From NCBI GenBank assembly GCA_964398945.1, contig CAYNOT010000009.1:124001-188000 (forward strand): DNA of 64,000 bases, read 5' to 3'. The notes under the pieces were generated by a model. That model saw nothing but the letters and a program-made list of their open reading frames with translations, searched no databases and was not told the origin of the DNA. This document shows, in pieces, positions 8,868-17,547 of the stretch. The stretch is from JBGTGG01 sp964398945 (GTDB lineage Bacteria > Bacteroidota > Bacteroidia > Cytophagales > Cyclobacteriaceae). Position 1 is the first letter of the stretch; each line of letters starts with the position of its first letter. Both the position numbers and the translations under genes were made by a program.

Positions 8868-10007
8868 TTGTCGCAAGAAATAAAAAAAATACCAATTGTC
8901 ATCGCATCTATACTTAAACCTGTAGACGATACCCGCATGCTTGAAAAACTAGGGCATTCCATTGGTAAAAATTCGGATATCGACATTACAATCATAGGAT
9001 ACCCTTCCAAGACCATTAACCTTCCGGCTACTTTCAACTTTATACCGTACAAACCCTTCAACCGGTTAAGCCTAAAAAGAGCAATCGCCCGCTTTGATTT
9101 CCTGAAACACATACTGGCCATTAAGCCTGCCATAGTAATACTTACAACACACGAACTGCTATTCGTGTCTGTACTCGCAAAATGGATAACGGGATGTCGG
9201 TTGATCTATGACATCCAGGAAAATTACTATCGCAATATTATCCACTCCACTACCTTTCCGGCAATCATTAAAGAGTTGGTGGCAGTGCTGGTGCGTTTAA
9301 AAGAAAAACTGTTGAGCCGTGCAATTGACCACTTTTTCCTGGCGGAAGCTTCCTACGAAAATGAACTTGATTTTTTACGCAATCGCTTTACTGTTCTGCA
9401 AAACAAAGCAAGCAAGGCCGCTGTTGATCAAACTGCCTTTCAAAAAAAATCAGAAGTTGATGGCAACATCCATTTGTTATTCTCGGGGACACTTGCTACC
9501 AGCACGGGAATATTCGAAGCTATTCAATGGACCAAAACTTTTCAAAAAATAAATAATTCAATTCGGCTGACAATTATTGGCTATTGTGCAGTACCGAAAG
9601 TTCTTGTTGCCATCAAAAATGAAATCAAGGATTCCAACTATATTACCCTTATTGGTGGTGATGAATTGGTACCGCACAGGCGTGTATTGGAAGAAATCAG
9701 TAAAAGTGATGCCGGCTTTATTACCTACATCCCCAATCCATCAAACGCAGGATCCATCCCCACAAAACTCTTCGAATACCTGGCATTCAAACTCCCCATC
9801 TTTCTTGTACCGCACGCACCCTGGGCCGACTATTGCAAACCTTTTGATGCGGCAATACTCCTTGAAAAATCCTTCACTGCACACCAACTTCTGGACAAGT
9901 TTAAGGAACAACACTTTTATAAGGAGGCTCCTCAGGAAGTATTTTGGGAGGATCAAGAAGCGTCTTTATCGACCGTAATCCGAGATTTTCTTGTTAAATC
10001 CCGATAA
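8868..10007 (+). CDS. Glycosyltransferase, GT-B fold (family 4-like)
   Basis: 379 residues. The N-terminal half has 'ILTTHELLFVSVLAKWITG', 'LIYDIQENYYRNI' and a hydrophobic membrane-associated stretch. The C-terminal half has the nucleotide-sugar binding pattern 'HLLFSGTLATSTG', 'TIIGYC' and the terminal acceptor/donor motif 'SNAGSIPTKLFEYLAFKLPI', where the conserved Glu of E-x7-E enzymes is in KLFEYLA. It probably adds a sugar to a lipid or polysaccharide at the inner membrane. The start seems to be TTG at 8868, since no ATG precedes MLEKL, which would cut into the first strand. Confidence 0.8.
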   Translation: MSQEIKKIPIVIASILKPVDDTRMLEKLGHSIGKNSDIDITIIGYPSKTINLPATFNFIPYKPFNRLSLKRAIARFDFLKHILAIKPAIVILTTHELLFVSVLAKWITGCRLIYDIQENYYRNIIHSTTFPAIIKELVAVLVRLKEKLLSRAIDHFFLAEASYENELDFLRNRFTVLQNKASKAAVDQTAFQKKSEVDGNIHLLFSGTLATSTGIFEAIQWTKTFQKINNSIRLTIIGYCAVPKVLVAIKNEIKDSNYITLIGGDELVPHRRVLEEISKSDAGFITYIPNPSNAGSIPTKLFEYLAFKLPIFLVPHAPWADYCKPFDAAILLEKSFTAHQLLDKFKEQHFYKEAPQEVFWEDQEASLSTVIRDFLVKSR

Positions 10008-10024
10008 AAACAGGCCAATCATTT

Positions 10025-10052
10025 TTTAGATTAACCTAAATATTTATTTTTG
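10025..10052 (+). promoter_or_regulatory. MntR/DtxR-type operator next to a -7 promoter box
   Basis: The sequence TTTAGATTAACCTAAA (10025-10040) is a near-perfect 16-bp palindrome (TTTAG-n-TTAA-n-CTAAA). It resembles DtxR/MntR-family operators. It lies directly before TATTTTTG (10045-10052), which fits the Bacteroidota TAnnTTTG -7 box, 20 bases before the mntR start. The inference is autorepression of the mntR-mntH operon by metal-loaded MntR. Confidence 0.6.
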
Positions 10053-10072
10053 CATAAACTAAATCTTAGGAT

Positions 10073-10729
10073 ATGCTAAGCTTCGTTGAAGAAAACTATC
10101 TGAAAGCCATCTATCACCTCTCCAAAGGGGGAAAAAATTCGGTTTCCACCAACGCATTGGCCGAAACGATGAACAACAAGGCAGCTTCTGTTACTGATAT
10201 GATCAAGAAGCTTTCGGCCAAAGAAGTGATCGCATACGAAAAATATAAAGGTGTGAACATCTCACCGAAAGGAAAGGCCGAAGCGTTGAATGTTATCCGG
10301 AAGCACCGTCTTTGGGAAACATTCCTGGTTGAAAAATTGGGCTTTAGTTGGGATGAAGTCCACGAAGTTGCCGAACAATTGGAACACATTAAGTCACCCT
10401 TGTTGATAGAAAAACTGGATGCATTTCTCGATCATCCCTCGGTTGATCCGCACGGCCATCCGATCCCCGATAAGCACGGAAAAATCCAGGAAACCAAACA
10501 GGTTCCGTTATCAACTTGTCTGCTAAACAAGAAGTATAAAGTACAATCCGTGAAAGACGGCTCCCCTGCTTTCCTTCAGTACCTCGATAAATTGGGAATC
10601 TATATTAAAGCATCCATTCTCATTAAAGAACGAATTGATTTTGACAATTCCCTTGAACTCGTTATCGACAACAAAAACAAAGTATTCATTTCGCAAGTAG
10701 CTGCAGAAAATTTACTCGTGACAGAATAG
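10073..10729 (+). CDS. mntR: DtxR/MntR family metal-dependent transcriptional repressor
   Basis: A 218-residue three-domain regulator. It has an N-terminal winged helix (residues about 1-65, MLSFVEENYLKAIYHLSKGG ... MIKKLSAKEVIAYEKYKG), then a dimerisation and metal-binding domain with RKHRLWETFLVEKLGFSWDEVHEVAEQLEH and the DHPSVDPHGHPIPD segment, and a C-terminal SH3-like FeoA domain (about 145-218). The HRLWE and H-x-E-A-E-x-LEH-type metal ligands are present. It lies one base upstream of the Nramp transporter, so Mn(2+) or Fe(2+) control of that transporter is the natural reading. Confidence 0.93.
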   Translation: MLSFVEENYLKAIYHLSKGGKNSVSTNALAETMNNKAASVTDMIKKLSAKEVIAYEKYKGVNISPKGKAEALNVIRKHRLWETFLVEKLGFSWDEVHEVAEQLEHIKSPLLIEKLDAFLDHPSVDPHGHPIPDKHGKIQETKQVPLSTCLLNKKYKVQSVKDGSPAFLQYLDKLGIYIKASILIKERIDFDNSLELVIDNKNKVFISQVAAENLLVTE

Positions 10730-10730
10730 T

Positions 10731-12620
10731 ATGGAACACAAATCACTTAGTGAAGTAAACGCCAGCATCGATACCGCATCACGCAAAGGATGGCGAAAAT
10801 TGTTTGCCTTTTTAGGCCCCGCATATTTGGTAAGTGTTGGTTATATGGATCCGGGAAACTGGGCCACTGATATTGCCGGTGGAAGCCAGTTTGGTTATGC
10901 ACTCATCTGGGTTTTATTAATGTCGAACATCATGGCACTGCTGTTGCAAAGTTTAAGTGCGCGGTTAGGGATCGTTCGACAATTGGATTTGGCGCAGGCA
11001 TCACGCAGCACGTACCGGCCCGGTGTCAATTATGCCCTGTGGTTTTTGGCAGAGATCGCCATTGCTGCGTGCGACTTGGCCGAAGTATTGGGCATGGCCA
11101 TTGGTTTACAACTGCTGTTTGACTTGCCGTTGATTTGGGGGGTTTCATTGACTGTACTGGATACTTTGCTTTTACTTTATTTGCAAAGCTACGGTATGCG
11201 AAAAATTGAAGCTTTCATTGTTGCATTGGTAGCGGTGATCGGTGGGGCATTTTTAGTGGAAATGTTTATTGCGAAACCGGATATGAGTGAACTGATCACT
11301 GGTTTTATTCCAACACTCCCGAATGATCAGGCATTGTACATCGCCATTGGTATTATTGGTGCAACCGTAATGCCGCATAACTTGTATTTACATTCTTCAC
11401 TGGTACAAACAAGAAGGATCGATCGTCAAGACAAAGGAGTATGGTCCGCCATTAAATATAATTTTATTGACTCTGCCATTGCATTAAATGCTGCCTTCTT
11501 TGTGAATGCCGCTATCCTTGTGTTGGCCGCTTCCACATTCTACACAGCGGGCATGCATCAAGTTTCGGAAATACAGGATGCCTACCATTTACTCTCTCCT
11601 TTATTGGGAAGTGAACTGGCTCCGCTCCTATTTGGCGTTGCATTGGTAGCTGCAGGGCAAAGTTCAACCATTACGGGAACGCTGGCCGGACAAATTGTAA
11701 TGGAAGGATATTTGAATTTGCGAATAGCACCGTGGCTTCGCAGGTTGATCACCCGGTTGATCGCGATTATACCGGCATACATTGTAATACTCGTGTACGG
11801 TGAATCGCAGACAGGCGCCCTGCTTGTATTCAGCCAGGTGGTACTGAGTTTACAACTCGGCTTTGCCATCATTCCGCTTATCCACTTCACCAGCGATAAG
11901 AAAAAGATGGGAATTTTTGCAAACAAACTTTGGGTAGTAGTTGCAGCCTGGTGCATTGCCATTATTATTGTTACACTCAATGTGCAACTTGTTGTTCAAG
12001 AAGTTGCTACCTGGATATTGGATGCCGGGGACAAGGCGTGGATTATTTGGATAACGGTAGTTCCCGTAAGTATAGTGGCAGCACTATTATTGTTATACAT
12101 TACCTTTAAGCCACTCATTGACAGGCGGTCTGAAAAAACACCGAAGGTACCACACGGTACTGCCACTAACCTTGAGAAGATTGAAAAAATGACCTATAAC
12201 CGAATCGCCATTTGTATTGACTTTTCAAACATTGATTCACTGGCCATTCGAAGTGCGATTGCACAAGGAAGTGCTGAAACAACCTATTTACTGATCCATG
12301 TTGTTGAATCTGCCGGGGCGATGGTGTATGGTAGTGAAATTGCCGATCATGAGGTAACTTCGGATACACAAGCGCTCACAAATTATGTAACGCAATTGAA
12401 GGAACGAAACCTCAACGTAGAAATGAAAATAGGCTTTGGAAACCCGCGAAGAAAAATACCGAAGATGGTGAAAGAATTCGATGCCGACTTATTGGTAATG
12501 GGTGGACATGGACATAAATTCTTAAAAGATTTGATCTTTGGTGCCACAGTCGATACCGTACGACATCGTGTGGATATACCGGTGTTTATTGTGCAAGAGA
12601 CGAAGGATACCAAGCGCTAG
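10731..12620 (+). CDS. mntH: Nramp-type Mn(2+)/Fe(2+) transporter fused to a universal stress domain
   Basis: A 629-residue protein. The N-terminal ~455 residues form the Nramp proton-coupled divalent metal transporter with about 11 helices. The metal-binding motif DPGNWATDI in helix 1 and the MPHNLYLHSSLVQTR segment in helix 6 are both present. The C-terminal ~150 residues (from about 482, YNRIAICIDFSNIDSLAIRS) form a UspA-like domain with the ATP-binding type motif 'VMGGHGHKFLKDLIFGATVD'. Ordinary MntH lacks this domain, so its length exceeds the family norm by about 200 residues. It is an operon partner of mntR. Confidence 0.93.
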   Translation: MEHKSLSEVNASIDTASRKGWRKLFAFLGPAYLVSVGYMDPGNWATDIAGGSQFGYALIWVLLMSNIMALLLQSLSARLGIVRQLDLAQASRSTYRPGVNYALWFLAEIAIAACDLAEVLGMAIGLQLLFDLPLIWGVSLTVLDTLLLLYLQSYGMRKIEAFIVALVAVIGGAFLVEMFIAKPDMSELITGFIPTLPNDQALYIAIGIIGATVMPHNLYLHSSLVQTRRIDRQDKGVWSAIKYNFIDSAIALNAAFFVNAAILVLAASTFYTAGMHQVSEIQDAYHLLSPLLGSELAPLLFGVALVAAGQSSTITGTLAGQIVMEGYLNLRIAPWLRRLITRLIAIIPAYIVILVYGESQTGALLVFSQVVLSLQLGFAIIPLIHFTSDKKKMGIFANKLWVVVAAWCIAIIIVTLNVQLVVQEVATWILDAGDKAWIIWITVVPVSIVAALLLLYITFKPLIDRRSEKTPKVPHGTATNLEKIEKMTYNRIAICIDFSNIDSLAIRSAIAQGSAETTYLLIHVVESAGAMVYGSEIADHEVTSDTQALTNYVTQLKERNLNVEMKIGFGNPRRKIPKMVKEFDADLLVMGGHGHKFLKDLIFGATVDTVRHRVDIPVFIVQETKDTKR

Positions 12621-12630
12621 AAAAGTTGTT

Positions 12631-12669
12631 AGTTGTTTGTTGGTAGTTATTAGAATCCAACGAACAACT
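12631..12669. terminator. Hairpin between mntH and mnmE
   Basis: AGTTGTTTGTTGG (12631-12643) pairs with CCAACGAACAACT (12657-12669) with one mismatch and a 13-base loop. There is no long T tract, so it may be a weak bidirectional terminator or a small palindromic repeat. Confidence 0.4.
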
Positions 12670-12691
12670 AAATACTAATTACTAATAAAAG

Positions 12692-14047
12692 ATGGATACA
12701 ATCGTAGCACTCAGCACACCACAAGGAATTAGCGCACTGGCGGTGATCCGGCTCACCGGAGATGATGCAATCGCGATTACCCAACGCGTATTTAAAGGAA
12801 AGGATCTAGCAGCCCAACCCTCGCATACGCTGCACTTCGGAACTATCCGAAATCAAAACAATGCCATTATTGATGAAGTGTTGGTCTCTGTTTTTAAGGC
12901 ACCTACTTCTTTTACAACGGAAAATATGACTGAAATTTCCTGTCATGGCTCACCTGTGATTGTAAAGGAAATTATCAAGACGCTACTGCATGTGGGGGCC
13001 CGCCTGGCAGGGCCGGGTGAATTTACAAAACGCGCTTTCCTAAATGGGAAATTTGATTTGGCGCAAGCTGAAGCCGTTGCCGATTTAATACACTCCGAAA
13101 CCGACAATGCCCGGCAGGCAGCCATTAACCAAATGCGTGGCGGGTTTTCAAAAAAGATCCATCAGCTTCGGGAAGAACTGGTACACTTTGCTTCCCTTAT
13201 TGAACTCGAGCTCGACTTCGGGGAAGAAGATGTGGAGTTTGCGGGGCGTGATGATTTAAAGAAACTGATCCTTACAATTCAATCGTACTTGCATACGCTG
13301 ATCACTTCTTTCGATCAGGGAAATGTGATCAAGAACGGGATCCCAACAGTAATCGCAGGGAAACCAAACGCGGGAAAATCGACTTTGTTGAATGCGTTGT
13401 TGAATGAAGAAAAGGCAATTGTGTCCGAGATTGCCGGCACAACGCGCGATACCATAGAAGACGAAATTACATTAGGGGGAGTCCACTTTCGTTTTATTGA
13501 CACTGCCGGACTTCGCGATACACAAGATGTGATTGAAGCCATTGGTGTGCAACGTGCCCGTGACCGGATGGAAAAGGCTTCGTTGATTTTATACCTGTTT
13601 GATCTCTCTTCTACTTCCCTGGAAGAAATTGAACAACAAGAAAAAGAGTTGAAGAAATTCTCGTCAACGATTATCAAAGTAGGAAACAAATCAGACAAAG
13701 CAGATCCTTCACTCCTAAAAGCATTGGAAGAAAAAGATTTTGTCTTGATATCCGCCTCACAAAAAACAAATATCGAAGAACTGAAAGAAAAAATCCTCGA
13801 GAAATTCCATTTCGATAAAGTAAAGCAAGGCGATGTGCTGGTAACGAACCTACGGCACTATGAAAATTTAAAGCAAACGTACGATGCATTGACCCGTGTA
13901 TTGGAAGGAATGGACAATGGCGTTACCGGAGACTTCCTGGCAATGGACATCCGCCAATCATTGCACTATCTTGGTGAGATCACAGGGACAATCACAACGG
14001 ATGATTTACTCGATAATATCTTTAGCAAGTTTTGTATCGGAAAGTAA
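12692..14047 (+). CDS. mnmE: tRNA modification GTPase MnmE
   Basis: A 451-residue GTPase that, with MnmG, installs the (carboxymethyl)aminomethyl group on U34 of certain tRNAs. It shows an N-terminal folate-binding domain (about 1-118), a helical domain, and an inserted G domain with P-loop GKPNAGKS (223-230), DTAG (270-273) and NKSD. The essential C-terminal FCIGK ends at residue 451. Length is normal. The last 16 coding bases lie inside the left attachment repeat of the integrative element, and the reading frame and the FCIGK end are kept intact after insertion. Confidence 0.97.
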   Translation: MDTIVALSTPQGISALAVIRLTGDDAIAITQRVFKGKDLAAQPSHTLHFGTIRNQNNAIIDEVLVSVFKAPTSFTTENMTEISCHGSPVIVKEIIKTLLHVGARLAGPGEFTKRAFLNGKFDLAQAEAVADLIHSETDNARQAAINQMRGGFSKKIHQLREELVHFASLIELELDFGEEDVEFAGRDDLKKLILTIQSYLHTLITSFDQGNVIKNGIPTVIAGKPNAGKSTLLNALLNEEKAIVSEIAGTTRDTIEDEITLGGVHFRFIDTAGLRDTQDVIEAIGVQRARDRMEKASLILYLFDLSSTSLEEIEQQEKELKKFSSTIIKVGNKSDKADPSLLKALEEKDFVLISASQKTNIEELKEKILEKFHFDKVKQGDVLVTNLRHYENLKQTYDALTRVLEGMDNGVTGDFLAMDIRQSLHYLGEITGTITTDDLLDNIFSKFCIGK

Positions 14048-14049
14048 TT
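14032..14049 (+). repeat. attL: left direct repeat overlapping the mnmE stop codon
   Basis: TTGTATCGGAAAGTAATT. The copy at 41983-42000 differs by one base (G for A at the tenth position). It encodes the CIGK end of MnmE plus its stop codon. It runs into the perfect palindrome AAAGTAATTACTTT (14041-14054), as expected for inverted recombinase core sites. Confidence 0.8.
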
Positions 14050-14114
14050 ACTTTTCTTTTACTTAGCTAAACCCTTCTTTTAGTGTGTTTTAATCGGTTT
14101 TTACTTCTTTTATT

Positions 14115-14194
14115 TGTTGCTAATTTTCCCTTTTTTTGCTTATATTTGTTTCTAATCTGTTGCTGATAGCAACAAACTTGTTGTTAGCAACAGA
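14115..14194 (+). promoter_or_regulatory. Left-end arm-type sites, promoter -7 box and leader hairpin
   Basis: TGTTGCTAAT (14115-14124), TGTTGCTGAT (14158-14167) and, inverted, GTTAGCAACA (14183-14192) are related to two copies at the right end and are probable integrase or excisionase arm sites. The last two form the arms of a 9-bp inverted repeat (TCTGTTGCT/AGCAACAGA, 14156-14164 and 14186-14194). TATATTTG (14141-14148) fits the Bacteroidota -7 box and could drive the recombinase operon starting at 14290. Confidence 0.5.
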
Positions 14195-14289
14195 TTTTTT
14201 AGACGGTGGCGAAATGATGTTACATCAGGATACATACTGATACAATCAGATACATCCAGTGACAGAAACAAGCCGAATAAGAAAACACC

Positions 14290-14643
14290 ATGAGCAGCAA
14301 CATTGAAATACCTAAAGTTTGCCAGGATTGCGGAAAGTCCTTCATCGCCAAAACTACAGTAACCAAGTTCTGTAGCCACAAGTGCGCTGCGAGGAATTAT
14401 AAGAAACGCAAACGGGAAGGCAAGATTCAGGAAGTCGCCCCTATCGTTGTGCAACGAATAGATTACAACCACGAGCAGCTAAAGCACAAAGACTTTTTGA
14501 GTATTGCCGAAACCTGTAAGCTCATTGGTGCAAGCCGTATGACCCTTTATCGCCAGATTAAGGACGGCAAAATCCAGGCTGCAAAAATTGGAAGGCGCAC
14601 AATCATAAAGAGAACCGAAATCGATAAACTGTTTCAGGCATGA
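14290..14643 (+). CDS. Zinc-ribbon plus excisionase-type helix-turn-helix protein
   Basis: 117 residues in two parts. Residues about 9-40 carry four cysteines in a CQDCGKSF ... CSHKC pattern, a likely zinc ribbon. Residues about 65-117 are a MerR/excisionase-type HTH (LSIAETCKLIGASRMTLYRQ, ending RTIIKRTEIDKLFQA). The stop overlaps the recombinase start as ATGA, so the two are translationally coupled. The likely role is directionality factor or regulator of the recombinase; this is inferred from position and fold. Confidence 0.8.
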   Translation: MSSNIEIPKVCQDCGKSFIAKTTVTKFCSHKCAARNYKKRKREGKIQEVAPIVVQRIDYNHEQLKHKDFLSIAETCKLIGASRMTLYRQIKDGKIQAAKIGRRTIIKRTEIDKLFQA

Positions 14644-15734
14644 AAGTAACACTCAGACAAAGGAACCAGGGCGGAAAGACCAGCCTTTACCTTGATTACT
14701 ACAACAAGGGCAAAAGGAAAACAGAATACCTAAATCTCTACCTAGAGCCTAACCCGAAAACCAAGGAGCAAAAGGAAATCAATAAAAAGACACAGCAATT
14801 GGCTGAAACCATCCGAGCGCAAAGGCAAATTGAAATTCAAAACGGCACTTACGGTTTTCGTGACAATGAAAAACTAAAAGGCAGTTTCACTGCCTACCTG
14901 CAACTATTAGCCAATAAACGCAAGGACAGCGCAGGAAATTATGGGAATTGGGATAGCATGATCAAGCATTTCAAGAAGTTCATGCCTCAAGACATTTCTT
15001 TTGAATTTGTGAATAGAGAGTTCGTGCAGGACTTCAAAGAATACCTGGACAAAAAGGCCATAGCCCATGGAGTGCAGAAGCTATCACAAAATTCAAAGTA
15101 CTCCTATTTCAACAAGTTTCGGGCTGCCTTAAAACAAGCTGTGAAGGATGGCATCATACCGCATAATCCCGCTGAAGGTGCAGAAGCATTTAAACAAGGA
15201 GAGCCGGAAAGGGAATTTTTGACACTAGAAGAGCTGCAAGCAGCTGCGAATACCGAATGTGAAAACACCCAATTGAAAACGGCATTCATATTTTCTTGCC
15301 TCACAGGGTTGCGCTGGTCAGACATAAATAAACTCCTATGGTCCGAAGTACAACATTCAAATGATCGGGGTTACTACATCCGTTTTAGACAAAAGAAAAC
15401 TAAAGGGGCTGAAACTCTCCCTATTTCAGAACAAGCCTTTGGCCTACTTGGTGAACGCCAAGACAAAGACGAAAGAGTTTTCAAGGGTTTAAAATACTCC
15501 GCATGGCATAACCTGAAATTACAACAATGGATGATGAAGGCAGGAATATCTAAAACCATAACCTTTCATTGCGCCCGGCATACTTATGCCACATTACAGC
15601 TTACAGCCGGAACAGATATTTACACGGTTTCAAAACTCTTAGGCCACAGGGAATTGAAAACAACCCAGGTCTATGCAAAAATCATTGACGACAAGAAGAA
15701 GGAAGCAGCCAATAAAATCAAACTGGACCTATGA
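14640..15734 (+). CDS. Site-specific tyrosine recombinase (integrase)
   Basis: A 364-residue recombinase of the Bacteroidota integrative-element type. It has an N-terminal arm-binding domain (about 1-75), a SAM-like core-binding domain (about 80-180) and a catalytic domain with Arg225 (TGLRWSD), His310 and Arg313 (HCARH), His336 (LLGHRE) and nucleophile Tyr345 (TTQVYAKI). All catalytic residues are present, so the enzyme looks active. It lies about 600 bp from the attL repeat and starts in an ATGA overlap with the upstream HTH gene. It should catalyse integration at, and excision from, the mnmE 3' end. Confidence 0.95.
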   Translation: MKVTLRQRNQGGKTSLYLDYYNKGKRKTEYLNLYLEPNPKTKEQKEINKKTQQLAETIRAQRQIEIQNGTYGFRDNEKLKGSFTAYLQLLANKRKDSAGNYGNWDSMIKHFKKFMPQDISFEFVNREFVQDFKEYLDKKAIAHGVQKLSQNSKYSYFNKFRAALKQAVKDGIIPHNPAEGAEAFKQGEPEREFLTLEELQAAANTECENTQLKTAFIFSCLTGLRWSDINKLLWSEVQHSNDRGYYIRFRQKKTKGAETLPISEQAFGLLGERQDKDERVFKGLKYSAWHNLKLQQWMMKAGISKTITFHCARHTYATLQLTAGTDIYTVSKLLGHRELKTTQVYAKIIDDKKKEAANKIKLDL

Positions 15735-16756
15735 TCACATCTTTAGAAACATACCACGAGATTCTATTTCTCAAATTGCGTCCATGGAAATTATCTGAAG
15801 TCTCTGAATTAAAGTTTAAACAGGATTTAAACGACTTCAAAAAAGCATATTACCAGGTGCAGCCTCAATTTGAAGTCTCATTCCCCAAGGCACTCAACTA
15901 CAAGCGGAAATACCTCCAAGCCCTCATAGATTCAGAAGCCACTGAATACCTCAACCACCTCCACAAGCAGGTAAGTGAAAGTATTAATGCCAATGCCAAG
16001 AAGTACCACGTACACATGGCATTAACCAGAACACTCAATGAAAAGCTCCGTGAGACTGCACAAGTTATCCAGGAGCAGAATTACTCCCCGGAACAGTACG
16101 ACCCCAAGTTTGGTACACTGAAAGGAAATACTTCAATCAATGACGGAGCTTTCATTCTCTTTTATCTAAAACATCAGCTTGTCCGCCTGTACATGGAAGT
16201 TCAGGAGTGCTTCCCTGACCAGTTAAAAGAAGAACCACTTACTGAGGATGATATTTACCTGACATACTTCAACCATACGGCACCAAATCCTTCACACATT
16301 GCGGAAGCGGTACAAATACAGGTTACCACTCCTTCTGCCCCCCGACTCGCAGCACAACCATCTAAACTATTCAAGGCAATATCAGGTGATATAAGAAATG
16401 ATGCGAAGGGTATTCTTCCCTATGAAACCATCATTAAAACACCTACTCGCTTTGCCAGCTTCGAAGAATCCCTTTTTCAAAATGGGTACATTGATGAGAA
16501 CTACAACTTCACCGATAAGCACGGGATGAAAAATGAATTGGCCGCCATCTATCACCAATTAATGAAGAAAGGATATTTCAATCAACGCACCTTCCAACCC
16601 ATTAAGCCCATTAAGGACGTTGATATTCGTAAATTCCTTGACCACCGCTATCAGACCAAGCTCGACAAGCAATTCAGAAACTACCGCCAAAATGCTGAAG
16701 CATTAGCGGAATACATAGATTCTCAGTACTGGCTCACCAGTTTACCCCTCGGTTAA
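15731..16756 (+). CDS. Conserved-looking element protein, unknown function
   Basis: 341 residues, starting in an ATGA overlap with the integrase stop, which argues strongly for co-translation. No transmembrane segment or known catalytic motif is visible. The sequence is rich in charged helical stretches (for example 'LEEPLTED'-like acidic linkers and 'FLDHRYQTKLDKQFRNYRQN' at the C-terminus). I believe similar proteins sit next to integrases in other Bacteroidota elements, but I cannot name the family. An accessory recombination or regulatory role would be guesswork. Confidence 0.7.
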   Translation: MITSLETYHEILFLKLRPWKLSEVSELKFKQDLNDFKKAYYQVQPQFEVSFPKALNYKRKYLQALIDSEATEYLNHLHKQVSESINANAKKYHVHMALTRTLNEKLRETAQVIQEQNYSPEQYDPKFGTLKGNTSINDGAFILFYLKHQLVRLYMEVQECFPDQLKEEPLTEDDIYLTYFNHTAPNPSHIAEAVQIQVTTPSAPRLAAQPSKLFKAISGDIRNDAKGILPYETIIKTPTRFASFEESLFQNGYIDENYNFTDKHGMKNELAAIYHQLMKKGYFNQRTFQPIKPIKDVDIRKFLDHRYQTKLDKQFRNYRQNAEALAEYIDSQYWLTSLPLG

Positions 16757-16954
16757 ATTGCGGTAATTTTCTGTCAATTTACCATTTCAAATTTCCACTC
16801 TTTTCCTAAAGTATCTGAATTTCAGCCTCTTACACAGGTTGAAATTTCCATTTTCAAGACTACCAGAGACCCCTTCTGACCTTTGCTATGTCCTTGACAA
16901 TCAAGGATGACATTTGGCCAAGTGTCCATTTCTAACTCTTCAATAAGTAAGACA

Positions 16955-17254
16955 ATGGACGAAATAATAGAACGTCTTGACAATCTCCAACGCCTGATTG
17001 AGAGCCAGGGGATTTACACAAAGGAAGTTTTGAACTTCAATGAAGCTTGCCAGTATCTGGAGCTTTCCCAATCTCACTTGTACAAGTTGACAAGTGCCGG
17101 GAACATTCCGCATTACAAGCCCAACGGAAAGAAGCTCTATTTCAAAAGAAGCGAGTTGGAAAGCTGGTTGCTGCGCAACCGCAATTCCACTCAGGAAGAA
17201 ATAGACCAACGGGCAGCGGATTACCTAATCAAGAAAGGGAGGGTGAAGCTATGA
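16955..17254 (+). CDS. Helix-turn-helix (excisionase/MerR-like) DNA-binding protein
   Basis: 99 residues: an N-terminal coiled segment (MDEIIERLDNLQRLIESQ), then a winged HTH of the excisionase family ('LNFNEACQYLELSQSHLYKLTSAGNIPHYK'-type region, with KLYFKRSELESWL). The ATG at 16955 is preferred over the first ATG of the frame, 48 bases upstream, because the family begins with the coiled segment. Its stop overlaps the start of the next HTH gene. This is the standard HTH seen ahead of the primase genes in Bacteroidota elements. Confidence 0.8.
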   Translation: MDEIIERLDNLQRLIESQGIYTKEVLNFNEACQYLELSQSHLYKLTSAGNIPHYKPNGKKLYFKRSELESWLLRNRNSTQEEIDQRAADYLIKKGRVKL

Positions 17255-17547
17255 ACGAGCTAATGGATATGATCTTGACACTTGCTCAAGACATTAAAGC
17301 AGTCAAAGCCTACCTCCTCAACTTCCATAAATCACGGTTGGAGCAATTCAGCGAAGAGTGGATTGATGGACAGGTAGTGATGCAAACGCTGCACATCAGT
17401 AAAAGAACCCTCCAATCCCTTCGGGATAGCGGGGTTCTTCCCTACAGCCGAATCAATGGCAAATTCTACTATAAGGTTTCGGACATAGAAGCCTTGCTGG
17501 AATCCAATTACTCACCTTCAAGATCAAAGCACTATGGAGGTAAGTAG
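17251..17547 (+). CDS. Second small helix-turn-helix DNA-binding protein
   Basis: 98 residues, paralogous in layout to the preceding gene. The N-terminal helix (MNELMDMILTLAQDIKAVKA) precedes an HTH with VVMQTLHISKRTLQSLRDSG and a wing KFYYKVSDIEALLE. The start ATG overlaps the upstream stop and is preceded by a purine-rich GGGAGGG, a rare clear ribosome site here. The 3' end overlaps the primase-type gene by 14 bases. It probably regulates replication or excision genes. Confidence 0.8.
   Translation: MNELMDMILTLAQDIKAVKAYLLNFHKSRLEQFSEEWIDGQVVMQTLHISKRTLQSLRDSGVLPYSRINGKFYYKVSDIEALLESNYSPSRSKHYGGK

Noticed and set aside
8827..9133. Extension of dapD by 102 codons
   Set aside because: The extension overlaps the divergent glycosyltransferase and lacks any DapD similarity. 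Family length supports the start at 8827.
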